A stretch of 5,347 nt of DNA from an uncultured Chitinophagaceae bacterium. Its GTDB lineage: Bacteria > Bacteroidota > Bacteroidia > Chitinophagales > Chitinophagaceae. The stretch lies in the NCBI GenBank assembly GCA_937897585.1, contig CALCNY010000152.1:1-5347 (forward strand), given 5' to 3'. Numbering within the stretch: position 1 is the stretch's first letter; every line of letters starts with the position of its first letter. Under the pieces are notes generated by a model. The model saw only the letters and a list, made by a program, of their open reading frames with translations. It made no database searches and was not told the DNA's origin. Both the position numbers and the translations under genes were made by a program. Positions 5,326 through 5,347 of the stretch are shown here, one piece after another.

Positions 5326-5347
5326 AATTAACTGTTAACTATCATCA

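Overview
The window looks like chromosomal DNA from an AT-rich member of the Bacteroidota; I cannot name a genus. The support is an exact match to the phylum's unusual promoter (TTTG, 19 bases, TAnnTTTG) in front of the acetyltransferase gene, A-rich leaders without Shine-Dalgarno sequences in front of the other genes, and the general character of the proteins. Every gene I can support lies on the minus strand, so the biological order runs from right to left.

Layout in transcription order: (1) 5290-4787, a complete RimJ/RimL-type GNAT N-acetyltransferase behind its own promoter. (2) 4786-4511, a 276-base spacer holding two short tandem arrays with 9-base units, one inverted copy of the first unit, and a weaker candidate promoter for what follows. 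(3) 4510-4268, a free-standing 80-residue PqqD-like (RRE fold) protein. (4) 4247-3198, a CarB-like ATP-grasp ligase of 349 residues. (5) 3177-1819, a fold-type III PLP-dependent decarboxylase of 452 residues, related to diaminopimelate decarboxylase. (6) 1819-1, the first 606 residues of a large fusion protein that runs off the left edge: a ten-helix urea-transporter (UT) domain followed by an M23/LytM-type metallopeptidase domain and then an unidentified domain.

Genes 3 to 6 are very probably one operon: the gaps are 20 and 20 bases, and the last junction is a one-base TAATG stop/start overlap. The set combines a peptide-binding PqqD fold, a carboxylate-amine ligase fold, an amino-acid decarboxylase, and a membrane channel tethered to a peptidase. 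This suggests a pathway that makes, processes and moves a small amide, amine or peptide product. The product is not identifiable from sequence. No urease genes, radical SAM enzyme or obvious precursor peptide are in the window, so neither plain urea use nor a PQQ-like pathway explains the set.

The most testable lead is an N-terminal tail on the decarboxylase, outside the catalytic fold. It carries a Y-x-x-P-x-I motif resembling the lasso-peptide leader motif that RRE (PqqD-like) domains bind, so the PqqD-like protein may dock on the enzyme rather than on a separate precursor.
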